From: Azospirillum sp. B21
GTDB taxonomy: Bacteria; Pseudomonadota; Alphaproteobacteria; Azospirillales; Azospirillaceae
DNA length: 64,000 nt
Assembly: GCF_008364825.1 (NCBI RefSeq)
Contig: NZ_VTTO01000006.1
Span: 186,001 to 250,000 of the forward strand
Reading direction: 5' to 3'
In this document: positions 47,582-54,820 of the stretch, one piece after another
Layout of the letters: every line of letters begins with the position of its first letter
Numbering within the stretch: position 1 is the stretch's first letter
The notes under the pieces: generated by a model
What the model was told of the DNA's origin: nothing
The model's database searches: none
Seen by the model: only the letters and a program-made list of their open reading frames with translations
Translations under genes and position numbers: made by a program

Positions 47582-47733
47582 CCTACACCGACGCTCTAAC
47601 CGTTCTGCTGGCAGATGCACTCTGGCGTCTCAGGGACGCGCAGGATGAGCTACAGGCGCACAAGGCAGCGCAGCCACCCAGGTAGCGCAACCGTCGCCGT
47701 AAGGGCGCCACGCGCAAACGCAGGCGCTTCTAA
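47578..47733 (+). CDS. Small basic protein, TAG before a cationic tail
   Basis: 51 residues when TAG at 47683-47685 (codon 36) is read through. The first 35 residues form an amphipathic helix (DALTVLLADALWRLRDAQDELQ), and the part after TAG is very basic (RNRRRKGATRKRRRF), ending in TAA before a terminator. A DNA-binding or condensing role for the tail is a guess. Readthrough could also make two forms of the protein. Confidence 0.6.
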
Positions 47734-47750
47734 CAGCCCACACATACCGA

Positions 47751-47786
47751 ACCCCTCACCGCTCCCGACGCGGTGAGGGGTTTTGC
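47751..47786 (+). terminator. Terminator of the xis-like operon
   Basis: ACCCCTCACCG pairs with CGGTGAGGGGT across a nine-base loop, followed by TTTT. Confidence 0.85.
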
Positions 47787-47796
47787 GTTTCTGCCC

Positions 47797-47932
47797 TCTC
47801 TACAAGGAAGGGAATTAGGAGGGGCGCTTGTGTGCGCTCTCTATAGGGGAGCGAATTGGGGAAGCGCTGGCCCATCGTGCGGGCAAAGTACTTTGCCCCT
47901 GCCTGCATCCTCATAAGGTGCTGAGTTAAGCC
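47797..47932. repeat. Repeat cluster 2: CTCTATA motifs and AAAGTACTTT
   Basis: CTCTACAAGGAAGGGAATTA (47797), CTCTATAGGGGAGCGAATTG (47839), AAAGTACTTT (47885-47894, extended to the 18-base palindrome GGGCAAAGTACTTTGCCC) and CTCATAAGGTGCTGAGTTA (47910). The modules match cluster 1 at 41208-41460. Confidence 0.65.
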
Positions 47933-47989
47933 ACGCTGGTATACCGACGCCGCCACCACGGGATTACCTCCAAGGCGCCGCCGGGGGGA

Positions 47990-48023
47990 AATGGGGGAAA
48001 TATTGGGGGAAAGAGTGGGGGAG
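47990..48023 (+). repeat. Right G-rich arm-type repeats
   Basis: ATGGGGGAAATATTGGGGG followed by AAAGAGTGGGGG is close to 32653-32690 in the same orientation. It lies 67 bases inside attR, mirroring the distance at the left end. Confidence 0.65.
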
Positions 48024-48089
48024 CGCTGTTGGTTCCAACGAACTACTATGCTGGAATATCAACACCTTAGCTCCCCCACTGTCCAGTTA

Positions 48090-48104
48090 TGGCGGTTCAG
48101 GGAG
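48090..48104. other. attR core of the integrated element
   Basis: TGGCGGTTCAGGGAG, identical to 32576-32590. GC-rich sequence resumes just to the right. Confidence 0.8.
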
Positions 48105-48196
48105 GAATCACACCATTGCCCGTTCAAACACGACGATCGGCGGTTGGTTCCCTCACCTCCCGGTCGGATTTGCGCCCGCGCACCGGTTGCAATCGC

Positions 48197-48446
48197 CGTA
48201 GTGGGCGACCCGGGAAGGTCACCCACTGCCACACCGGCCGGCATGCGGGTCCGCACCGGGCGGTTCGGGGGATTGAGGTCATGCGAGCCTGGGCAGTCCG
48301 AGTTGGTCTGCCCATCCGATCGTGAGGACGGCATTGAGGAGCTTGCCGCTGTTGCGCCCCCAGCGCCGGGTTGCGCTTCACTTCGTTCGCTGTGACCAGC
48401 TTACGGAGGGACTTCCACCCTCAAGAACGCGCCCATGCTCGGCGCA
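48197..48446 (-). mobile_element. Class C group II intron relic without RT gene
   Basis: Read on the minus strand, the 5' end (GCGCCGAGCATGGGCGCG... GGGTGGAAGTCCC) resembles the start of class C introns. GAACCGCCCGGTGCGG... CGGCCGGTGTGG (48266-48231) fits domain V, and GTGGGTGACC...GGTCGCCCACTAC (48228-48198) fits domain VI and the 3' end. Only about 250 bases remain, so most of domain I and the whole reverse transcriptase gene are gone. It begins directly after the terminator at 48446-48485, the usual class C target. Confidence 0.7.
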
Positions 48447-48485
48447 AAAACAAAAACCCCTCCCCCGCGGTCTTGCGGAGAAGGG
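48446..48485 (-). terminator. Intrinsic terminator of the 55-residue gene
   Basis: On the minus strand CCCCTTCTCCGC pairs with GCGGGGGAGGGG (two G-T pairs) and is followed by TTTTTGTTTTT. The intron relic starts immediately after it. Confidence 0.85.
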
Positions 48486-48581
48486 GAGCGACCGGTCGAT
48501 TTCAAAAATCGGCCACGTCGAATTCAGTGGCAACCTCCATAGCGACGCCCGGTGGCCAGGGTAACGGCCGGGAACCGGGGG

Positions 48582-48749
48582 TCAGACGTCGCGGAAGTGT
48601 TCCAACTCACGTCGCAGGCTGGTTGCTTCCTGCCGAAGGCCGACGATCCGGCCGGCATCAGGCCTCGGCTGCTGTTCCTCGCGTTCGAGCTCACCCTCGA
48701 CTTCGCGCTGCTCTTGCCGGATGATGTTGAACAAGGCTTTCCTCAACAT
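48582..48749 (-). CDS. Small charged helical protein
   Basis: A 55-residue protein (MLRKALFNIIRQEQREVEGELEREEQ...) that is one highly charged helix or coiled coil. ATG 48749 has GGGAGG seven bases upstream, and a terminator follows 100 bases after its TGA. It is too short for ordinary gene finders and was read directly from the sequence. No family is recognised. It belongs to the chromosomal side of attR. Confidence 0.6.
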   Translation of the reverse strand: MLRKALFNIIRQEQREVEGELEREEQQPRPDAGRIVGLRQEATSLRRELEHFRDV

Positions 48750-48959
48750 CGACACCTCCCGAGCTGATCGCTAAAATTTTAGCGCTTTTTCAGACTGTCA
48801 TCAAGCAACCAATCACGTCTATCGAATCCTCGTTCCGTCAAGTCTGCCCGGATGACCGGATGCTCACAAATATTCAGGAATGGTAACCTGCCCGGCCTTG
48901 ACAATACTTATTCGTGCCCGCATTGGTTAACGAATCGGGGTAGAGCAACGGATAGGGCA

Positions 48960-49862
48960 ATGGCACGTCGCAGCCCTTCCTCCACTTGCAGCACGGTATT
49001 TTTCGCCATGGATCGTCGACAGCTGCTTGGGCTCGGGCTGAGCAAGCTTTGGTTAACCGCATTCGGTACGGCGGGGCTCGCGCTGGCGCAGCCTCTCTCG
49101 TCCGCGTCCGCCCTCGCCGGCCAGCAGCGGCCGGAGCGCAAGCCGTCCAGCGGCACTTCGCCACAGTCCACCCTGCGGTCCCGGCTGGTGATGCTCGATC
49201 CCGGCCATGGCGGCGCCGATCCCGGCGCCATCGGCACCCGCGGCACCCACGAAAAGGCGGTGACACTGGACATCGCCCGCGAGGTCGCCCGCCTGCTGGC
49301 CGAGCGGCACGGCATCACGGCGAAGCTGACGCGGCGCGACGACCGCTTCCTGGCACTGGACGAACGGGTGGCATTGACGCGCAAGGCCGGGGCCGACCTG
49401 TTCGTGTCGATCCACGCCGACAGCGCTCCCAATGCCGATCCCCGCGGCATGTCGGCCTACATCCTGTCCGAAAAGGCGTCCGACGCCTTCGCCTCCCGCC
49501 TTGCCCAGCAGGAGAACGAGGCGGACCGATTCGGCAAGCGGGGGACCGGCGGGGGCAACCGCATCGTCAAGGACATCCTGATGGACCTGACGGCGCGCCA
49601 CACCCGCCATGCTTCGCTGGCCGCCCGCCAGCTTCTGGTGGAAGGGGCGGGGAAGGAGCTTCGCCTGCTCGACAACCCGATGCGCGCGGCGAATTTCGCG
49701 GTGCTGAAGGCGCCGGACGTGCCGTCGGTGCTGGTGGAGACCGGCTTCCTGTCCAACCCCAAGGACGAGGAAATCCTGAGCGATCCCACGGCGCGCCGGG
49801 TGGTTTCCCGCGTCCTGGCGCGAGAAATCGCGAGCGTGCTCTCCAGCCCAGCTTTCGCCTGA
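48960..49862 (+). CDS. N-acetylmuramoyl-L-alanine amidase (AmiC-like, amidase_3)
   Basis: About 300 residues. The catalytic domain starts at LVMLDPGHGGADPGAIG (zinc His), continues with EKAVTLDIAREVARLL, has FVSIHADSAP (second His), and ends with VLVETGFLSNPKDE (catalytic Glu). The N-terminus has a Tat-like export signal (DRRQLLGLGLSKLWLTAFGTAGLALA). It splits septal peptidoglycan or trims the wall in the periplasm. I take ATG 48960, which has GGA at fair spacing; ATG 49008, starting right at the Tat motif, is the alternative. Confidence 0.88.
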   Translation: MARRSPSSTCSTVFFAMDRRQLLGLGLSKLWLTAFGTAGLALAQPLSSASALAGQQRPERKPSSGTSPQSTLRSRLVMLDPGHGGADPGAIGTRGTHEKAVTLDIAREVARLLAERHGITAKLTRRDDRFLALDERVALTRKAGADLFVSIHADSAPNADPRGMSAYILSEKASDAFASRLAQQENEADRFGKRGTGGGNRIVKDILMDLTARHTRHASLAARQLLVEGAGKELRLLDNPMRAANFAVLKAPDVPSVLVETGFLSNPKDEEILSDPTARRVVSRVLAREIASVLSSPAFA

Positions 49863-50070
49863 TTCTGCCCTGAGACTGCCTGAAGCATTGCGGCAATCAT
49901 CCCTTCGCAGCCGCAGCGACTGCAACATCCGTGCATCACCTGGGGACAAAGTGACGATGACTGGTGAAGGCTCCGAATTTCCCCATTGCAAACGCCGTTC
50001 CGCCGTGACTTTTTCCGGCCGCGCGCCGCATCCGACCGGCGCTCGGCACGCTGGCGAAGGGAGGCACGCT

Positions 50071-50670
50071 GTGACGGGTTTGAGCCGCCTTGGGACATTG
50101 TTCGCGCTCGCCTGCACGGCCGGAGTTTCGCTGGCCGGCTGCGGGCCTCTGCTGCTCGGCACCGCCGGCGGCGCCGCGGTGGTGGCGTCGCAGGAGCGTG
50201 GTTTCGGCGGTTTCGTCAGCGACACCGAAATCCGCGCCCGCATCAATTCGCTGTGGCTGCAGCATTCGGTCGACATGACCAACCGGATCGGGTTGACGAT
50301 CGACCAGGGCCACGTGCTGCTGACCGGCCGCGCCGCCGACCCGCAGATGCGGCTCGACGCGGTGCGCCTCGCCTGGCAGGCGCAGGGCGTCAAGGAAGTC
50401 ATCAACGAGATCCAGATCGACAACGGATCCAGCATCGTCGACACCGCGCGCGACACCTGGATTTCAACCCAGATTCGCAGCCGGATCACCTTCGATGCGG
50501 ATATTCATAGCCAGAACTACAGCATCGATACCGTCGATGGTGTTGTCTATCTGATGGGTGTCGCCAGTTCTCAGGAAGAGCTGGACCGCGCGATCCAGCA
50601 CGCCCGTTCGGTTCCCAACGTTCAACGCGTCGTCAGCTACGTCCGTCTGCTCTCAAACCTCCAGGGTTGA
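50071..50670 (+). CDS. BON-domain lipoprotein
   Basis: 199 residues from GTG 50071, which has GAAGGGAGG upstream. A lipoprotein signal with the lipobox LAGC lies at about residues 18-21, and two BON domains follow (SDTEIRARINSLWLQHSVD ... GVKEVINEIQID, and TQIRSRITFDADIHSQNYSIDTVDGVVYLMG ... VPNVQRVVSYV). This is the OsmY/DolP type, probably on the inner face of the outer membrane, supporting envelope integrity. It lies between the amidase and a secreted TPR-like protein. Confidence 0.85.
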   Translation: MTGLSRLGTLFALACTAGVSLAGCGPLLLGTAGGAAVVASQERGFGGFVSDTEIRARINSLWLQHSVDMTNRIGLTIDQGHVLLTGRAADPQMRLDAVRLAWQAQGVKEVINEIQIDNGSSIVDTARDTWISTQIRSRITFDADIHSQNYSIDTVDGVVYLMGVASSQEELDRAIQHARSVPNVQRVVSYVRLLSNLQG

Positions 50671-50682
50671 AACCCGACCGCC

Positions 50683-52161
50683 ATGGCCTCCGCCCTTTCC
50701 CGCGTCCTCGCCGCACTCCGCACCGCCACCGTCGCCGCCGCCCTGATCCTGCCGGCGGCGGCCGTGGCCGGTCCCGTTCCGGCGCAGGACGCGGCGATGG
50801 CTGAGGCCGTGACGGCGGATACCGTGACGGGCGGCGCCGTGACAGGCGGCGCCGTGATGGCGGACGCGGCGATGGAGGAAGGCGGCGGGGCGGACAATCC
50901 GACCGCCGGCACGCCCGGCCCGGCCAACCGCCTGTTCGTCCAGGCTCTGCAGCTGATCCGGCAGGCCGACAACACCTTCGACGCCGCCGAGGAGTCCCGC
51001 CTGCTGAAAGAGGCGGACAAGCTGTTCAACGAGATCGTGACGAAATACCCCGACAGCCCGCTGGCAGTGCAGCTCGTCACCAACCAGTTCGTCGGTGATT
51101 TCGACTTCTACGAATTCCGTTCGCGCATCCGGGCGCTGGTCTGCAACGACGCGCTGGGCAGCCTGTGCTTCCTCCACCGCATCGGCGAGATGCTGCCGCC
51201 GGTGGAAACGCCGATCAATGCCGCCCGCTGGGACTGGCTGTCGCTGGCCGTCGCCTACCAGCAGCTGGGCGACCCCGGCCGCGCCAAGGAGATCATGGCG
51301 CCCTTCGTCAGCGCAGTGCGCCGCGGCGGCGTCGCCGACAGCTCCGGCCAGGATCTGTTCGTCGCCCGCGCGCTGTCGCTGATGGGGCAGACGCCGCTGG
51401 CGCTCGACATCACCCGACAGATCAACGACTGCTCCACCCGCATCTACAACCTCGCCGACATCGCCAAGGCGGCGTCCTGGCGCGGCGACGCGGCGCTGAC
51501 CAACGCGCTGGCGGACGAGGCCAAGACCTACGCCTCCAGCCACAACTGCGCCTGGGAACTGGGACTGGTCGCCCAGTCGCTGCTGCGCGCCGGCAAGGAG
51601 GCGCAGGCCCGCACACTGTTCCTGAACACGGTCGAGACGCAGTTCTCCAAGTTCAAGGAAACCCGCGGCGACTGCTGCCCGCCGGAATTGGCGGTGGCCG
51701 CCGCCGACATCGGCGAGCCGAAGCTGGCGCTGGGCCTGCTCAGCACCGTGCAGGACGAGAATCCCTGGACGATCCCCGCCGTGCTGGGGCGGCTGGCCAA
51801 GCGCGGCGAAACGGGCATGGCCGTCGCCTATGCCGAGCAGGTGGCCGACATCGACACCCGCGGCGAGGCTTTTGCCGAACTGGTCGAGGCCGCGATGAAG
51901 CGCGGCGAGCCGGCCGCGGCCAACGACCTGATGAACCGCCTGAACAAGCTGGTCGACGATGCCGCCGGCCGCCGGCCGGGGTTGCTGGCGCAGCGCGCCA
52001 AGGCGGAAAAGGCCTTCTACAACGACGATCGTTGGCGCCGCAGCTTCCAGCTGGCGATCAACGCGGCGGAAAAGGCCAGCAACTTCGTCCGCCGCGACAT
52101 CGGCGCCCCGCTGCTGGCCGCGCTGGTCCGGATCGAAACCGGCCTGCCGATGCTGGATTGA
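50683..52161 (+). CDS. Exported TPR-like repeat protein
   Basis: A 492-residue protein with a signal peptide (ALRTATVAAALILPAAAVAG, about residues 10-29), then a short Ala/Val/Thr tandem repeat (DTVTGGAVTGGAVMADAAM, about 46-64) and a long alpha-helical solenoid of TPR-like units (LSLAVAYQQLGDPGRAKEIM; AELVEAAMKRGEPAAANDLM). It starts 12 bases after the BON lipoprotein gene, so co-transcription is likely. Function unknown; a periplasmic scaffold is plausible. Confidence 0.7.
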   Translation: MASALSRVLAALRTATVAAALILPAAAVAGPVPAQDAAMAEAVTADTVTGGAVTGGAVMADAAMEEGGGADNPTAGTPGPANRLFVQALQLIRQADNTFDAAEESRLLKEADKLFNEIVTKYPDSPLAVQLVTNQFVGDFDFYEFRSRIRALVCNDALGSLCFLHRIGEMLPPVETPINAARWDWLSLAVAYQQLGDPGRAKEIMAPFVSAVRRGGVADSSGQDLFVARALSLMGQTPLALDITRQINDCSTRIYNLADIAKAASWRGDAALTNALADEAKTYASSHNCAWELGLVAQSLLRAGKEAQARTLFLNTVETQFSKFKETRGDCCPPELAVAAADIGEPKLALGLLSTVQDENPWTIPAVLGRLAKRGETGMAVAYAEQVADIDTRGEAFAELVEAAMKRGEPAAANDLMNRLNKLVDDAAGRRPGLLAQRAKAEKAFYNDDRWRRSFQLAINAAEKASNFVRRDIGAPLLAALVRIETGLPMLD

Positions 52162-52173
52162 GGGAAGTCGGAT

Positions 52174-52315
52174 TCTCCCTCTCCCCCCGGGGAGAGGGTC
52201 GGGGTGAGGGGGATGCATTGCGTGGAGTTGGTGGTGAACGGGGAGTACGCGATGCTTGAAGAGCCTCGCCACGCACCCCCCTCACCCTAACCCTCTCCCC
52301 GGGGGGGAGAGGGGA
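52174..52315. repeat. REPIN-like paired inverted repeat
   Basis: CCCTCTCCCCCCGGGGAGAGGG with TCGGGGTGAGGGGGATGC faces CCCCCCTCACCCTAACCC with its own palindrome, about 65 bases apart. It is almost the same as the pair at 9746-9890 although the genes around are unrelated. Confidence 0.75.
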
Positions 52316-52342
52316 CTGTTCCGATCTCGTGAGGGGACCGTT

Positions 52343-53341
52343 TCACCCCACCGCCAGCACGATCTTGCCGACATGCTGGTTGCTTTCCATCAGCCGGTGG
52401 GCATCCGCGGCCCGTTCCAGAGGAAATACCTCGTGGACGACCGGCTTGATCCGCCCCTCGGCGATCAGCGGCCAGACGCGGGCCTTCAACTGCTCGGCCA
52501 CCGCCTGCTTGTAGGCGACCGGGCGCGCCCGCAGAGTGGAGCCGGTCAGCACCAGCCGCTTGGTCATGACGGGGAAGAAGTTCACGGACGCTGTCGCCCC
52601 GCGGACGAAGCCGATGCAGACATAGCGTCCCTCGACCGCCAGCGCATCGATGCTGCGGGCGACGTAATCGCCGCCGACGATGTCGAGCACGACATTCACG
52701 CCCGCCCCGCCGGTCGCGTCCTTGACCACCGCGACGAAATCCTCGGTGCCGTAGTCGATGGCGCGTTCGGCGCCCAAGCTGACGCAGGCATCGCATTTCT
52801 CCGGTCCACGGGCGGTCGCGAAGACCCGCGCGCCGAAGGCCGCGCCCAGCTGGATCGCCGTGGTGCCGATGCCGGACGTGCCGCCATGCACCAGCAGCGC
52901 CTCGCCGGGCTGCAGCGCGCCGCGCTCGAACACGTTGGACCAGACGGTGAAGAAGGTCTCAGGCAGGGCCGCCGCCTCGGCCATCGTCAGGCCGGCCGGG
53001 ATCGGCAGGCATTGGGCGGCGGGCACGACGCAGAACTCGGCGTAGCCGCCGCCGGCCAGCAGGGCGCAGACGGGATCGCCGACGGCCCAGCCCTCCACCC
53101 CTTCACCCAGTGCATCGACGGTGCCGGCGACCTCCAGGCCGGGGATGTCGCTGATGCCCGGCGGCGGGTTGTATTTGCCGAGCCGCTGGAGCACGTCCGG
53201 CCGATTGACCCCGGCGGCCTGGATGGCGATGCGGATCTCGCCGGGAGCCGGGTCGGGGATCGGGCGCCGCGCCGGGACCAGCACCTCCGGTTTGCCGGGC
53301 TGGCTGACCTCGATCGCCGTCATGTTTCTGGAGTCTGTCAT
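52343..53341 (-). CDS. NAD(P)H:quinone oxidoreductase (MDR family, PIG3-like)
   Basis: A 332-residue zinc-independent medium-chain dehydrogenase/reductase. The N-terminal GroES-like domain has AAGVNRPDVLQRLGKYNPPPG, typical of the PIG3 group, and the Rossmann domain has HGGTSGIGTTAIQLGAAFGARVFAT (about 145-170) and VLDIVGGDYVARSIDAL. No zinc-binding cysteines are present. It reduces quinones with NADPH. ATG 53341 has GGGGAG upstream; MTAIEVS at 53323 is an alternative. Confidence 0.88.
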   Translation of the reverse strand: MTDSRNMTAIEVSQPGKPEVLVPARRPIPDPAPGEIRIAIQAAGVNRPDVLQRLGKYNPPPGISDIPGLEVAGTVDALGEGVEGWAVGDPVCALLAGGGYAEFCVVPAAQCLPIPAGLTMAEAAALPETFFTVWSNVFERGALQPGEALLVHGGTSGIGTTAIQLGAAFGARVFATARGPEKCDACVSLGAERAIDYGTEDFVAVVKDATGGAGVNVVLDIVGGDYVARSIDALAVEGRYVCIGFVRGATASVNFFPVMTKRLVLTGSTLRARPVAYKQAVAEQLKARVWPLIAEGRIKPVVHEVFPLERAADAHRLMESNQHVGKIVLAVG

Positions 53342-53452
53342 CCGTATCGCTCCCCTGCCCTGTCATGGTGATGGGTTTGAGGCGCACTGTGTCGCCGCGG
53401 AGGAATGCCCGTCCACGCGGCGTTGGATCCGATTTCGTCCTGCGGAAAGGTC

Positions 53453-53635
53453 AAAAAAAATGGCCGTGCTGCACACAGCACGGCCAGTCTCCGAGAGAAG
53501 CGCGAACATGCAAAACAACACATCCGCCCGATGAGAAAGGAACGCCTTTCCCGAGACAGACAATCGCACCAACCAGCCGGTTATTCCCGAGTTTTTTATC
53601 TCTTTTCCATTCCGTGGAAACGGCTCTTTTCTCAA
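53453..53635 (-). ncRNA. Candidate small RNA between two terminators
   Basis: A strong terminator on the minus strand (TGGCCGTGCT / AGCACGGCCA with eight Ts, 53486-53453) lies about 150 bases after another terminator (53642-53669) that ends the IclR gene. No protein frame with a start signal lies between them, so the segment may be a separate small transcript. The promoter is not clear. This is a weak call. Confidence 0.35.
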
Positions 53636-53672
53636 GAAAGAAGGCCGCGCTCCATCAGGAACGCGGCCTCTA
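53636..53672 (-). terminator. Terminator of the IclR-type gene
   Basis: AGGCCGCG and CGCGGCCT form an eight-base stem around a 12-base loop; the minus strand continues TCTTTCTT. Confidence 0.7.
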
Positions 53673-53757
53673 GTGCGCCAGGGAGGATATGCCGACGTGC
53701 ACCACCTGCCGTCGGCTCTTGGCGTCTCGGATGTTGCTTGACCGTGTGCGGGATGGG

Positions 53758-54693
53758 TCAGTTCGGGACCGGAACGCGACCGCCCAGTTCCTGCGTCACC
53801 GCCGCGGCGGCGCGCTTGACCATTTCGCCCAGGGCGCGCAGCCGCGCGTCCTCGATGCGCCGGCTGGAGCCGGACAGCGACAGGGCGCCCATCACACGGG
53901 AATTCTCGTCGAAGATCGGGGCGGCGACGCAGCGCAGGCCCGACACCCGCTCCTCCTGGTCCAGGGCATAGCCGCGGGTCCGCACCAGCGTCAGGTCGCG
54001 GTACAGCGCCGGCAGCGACGACAGGGTGCTGCGGGTGAACTGGCGCATGCCGCGCTGGGTCACGATGGTCTGCACCTTGGTCTCGGTCATGCCGGCCAGC
54101 AGGGCCTTGCCGACTGCGGAGCAGTGCAGAAGCGTGCGGTCGGTCTGCGGCACCGCGACCTGGGCGGCCCGGGGACCGCCGACGCGGGCCAGATACAGCG
54201 CCTCGCCGTTCTCCTCGACCGCCAGATTGACGATCTCGCTGCTCTCCTCCATCAGGCGGCGCATGCGGGGACGGGCGACGTCGACCAGATTGCGGGTCTT
54301 CAGGAAGTTGGCACCGGTCATGTAGGCCTGGACGCCGACCACCCAGCCGCGCGCGCTCTGGTCGAAGCGGACGTAGCGCTCGTACTGCAGAGTCGTCAGC
54401 AGGCGATGGGTGGTGGAGGGCGACAGGTTCGCGGCCTCCGCCAGCTCGGTCAGGGTCATCGGACCGTCATTGGCGCCGAGAATGGTCAGGATGTTCAGCG
54501 CGCGGCAGAGCGACTGCACCACCTGACCGCGCTCGGCCTTGGCGTCGGCCTTGCCGTTGTCGTTCTTCTCGCGCGGCGCCTCGATGATCGCCGTCTTGAT
54601 GATCGCCGCGGCGCCCTCGCTGGGGTCGTCGTGGATGATCCGGCGTGCGATGGCGGCGGCGGTCATGCTGTTGGTGTGGGCTTGCGCTTTCAT
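53758..54693 (-). CDS. IclR-family transcriptional regulator
   Basis: A 311-residue regulator with an extra N-terminal segment of about 55 residues, then a winged HTH (LTELAEAANLSPSTTHRLLTTLQYERYV, about 80-107) and the IclR effector domain (GKALLAGM ... GYALDQEERVSGLRCVAAPIFDENSRVMGALSLSG). It lies next to sucDC, frc and oxc on the same strand, so it is a good candidate for control of the oxalate block; the effector may be glyoxylate or oxalate. Confidence 0.88.
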   Translation of the reverse strand: MKAQAHTNSMTAAAIARRIIHDDPSEGAAAIIKTAIIEAPREKNDNGKADAKAERGQVVQSLCRALNILTILGANDGPMTLTELAEAANLSPSTTHRLLTTLQYERYVRFDQSARGWVVGVQAYMTGANFLKTRNLVDVARPRMRRLMEESSEIVNLAVEENGEALYLARVGGPRAAQVAVPQTDRTLLHCSAVGKALLAGMTETKVQTIVTQRGMRQFTRSTLSSLPALYRDLTLVRTRGYALDQEERVSGLRCVAAPIFDENSRVMGALSLSGSSRRIEDARLRALGEMVKRAAAAVTQELGGRVPVPN

Positions 54694-54820
54694 GTCCCAT
54701 CTCCCTCGGGGTCCGGCGCGTTGGTTGCGCCTGTCTGTTGCGGCTGATGGCGTGAGTGACAGAAGGCTAGGCTTGCTGAGCCGCGGGACCGTCGCGGACG
54801 GCGGTCCCGCGGGGTACCGG

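Larger units (their letters stand above)
32576..48104. mobile_element. 15.5-kb integrated phage-like element with TAG-containing genes
   Basis: The element is bounded by 15-bp direct repeats with G-rich arm-type repeats inside both ends. It contains a tyrosine integrase, tape-measure and tail-like genes, two HTH/Xis-like genes, a Toprim protein, a primase-helicase, an iteron-rich inverted repeat and small genes. GC content is visibly lower than in the flanks, and none of the chromosomal GC-rich paired repeats occurs inside. Sixteen in-frame TAG codons are spread over ten of its 18 genes, while every gene ends in TAA or TGA. No capsid, portal, terminase or lysis gene was recognised, so a satellite, phage-plasmid or reduced prophage is likely. 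Confidence 0.88.

Noticed and set aside
48105..48196. 6S RNA or another host RNA gene as integration target
   Set aside because: A CCCTGAACCG stretch near the core recalls 6S RNA, but the rest does not fold or match.
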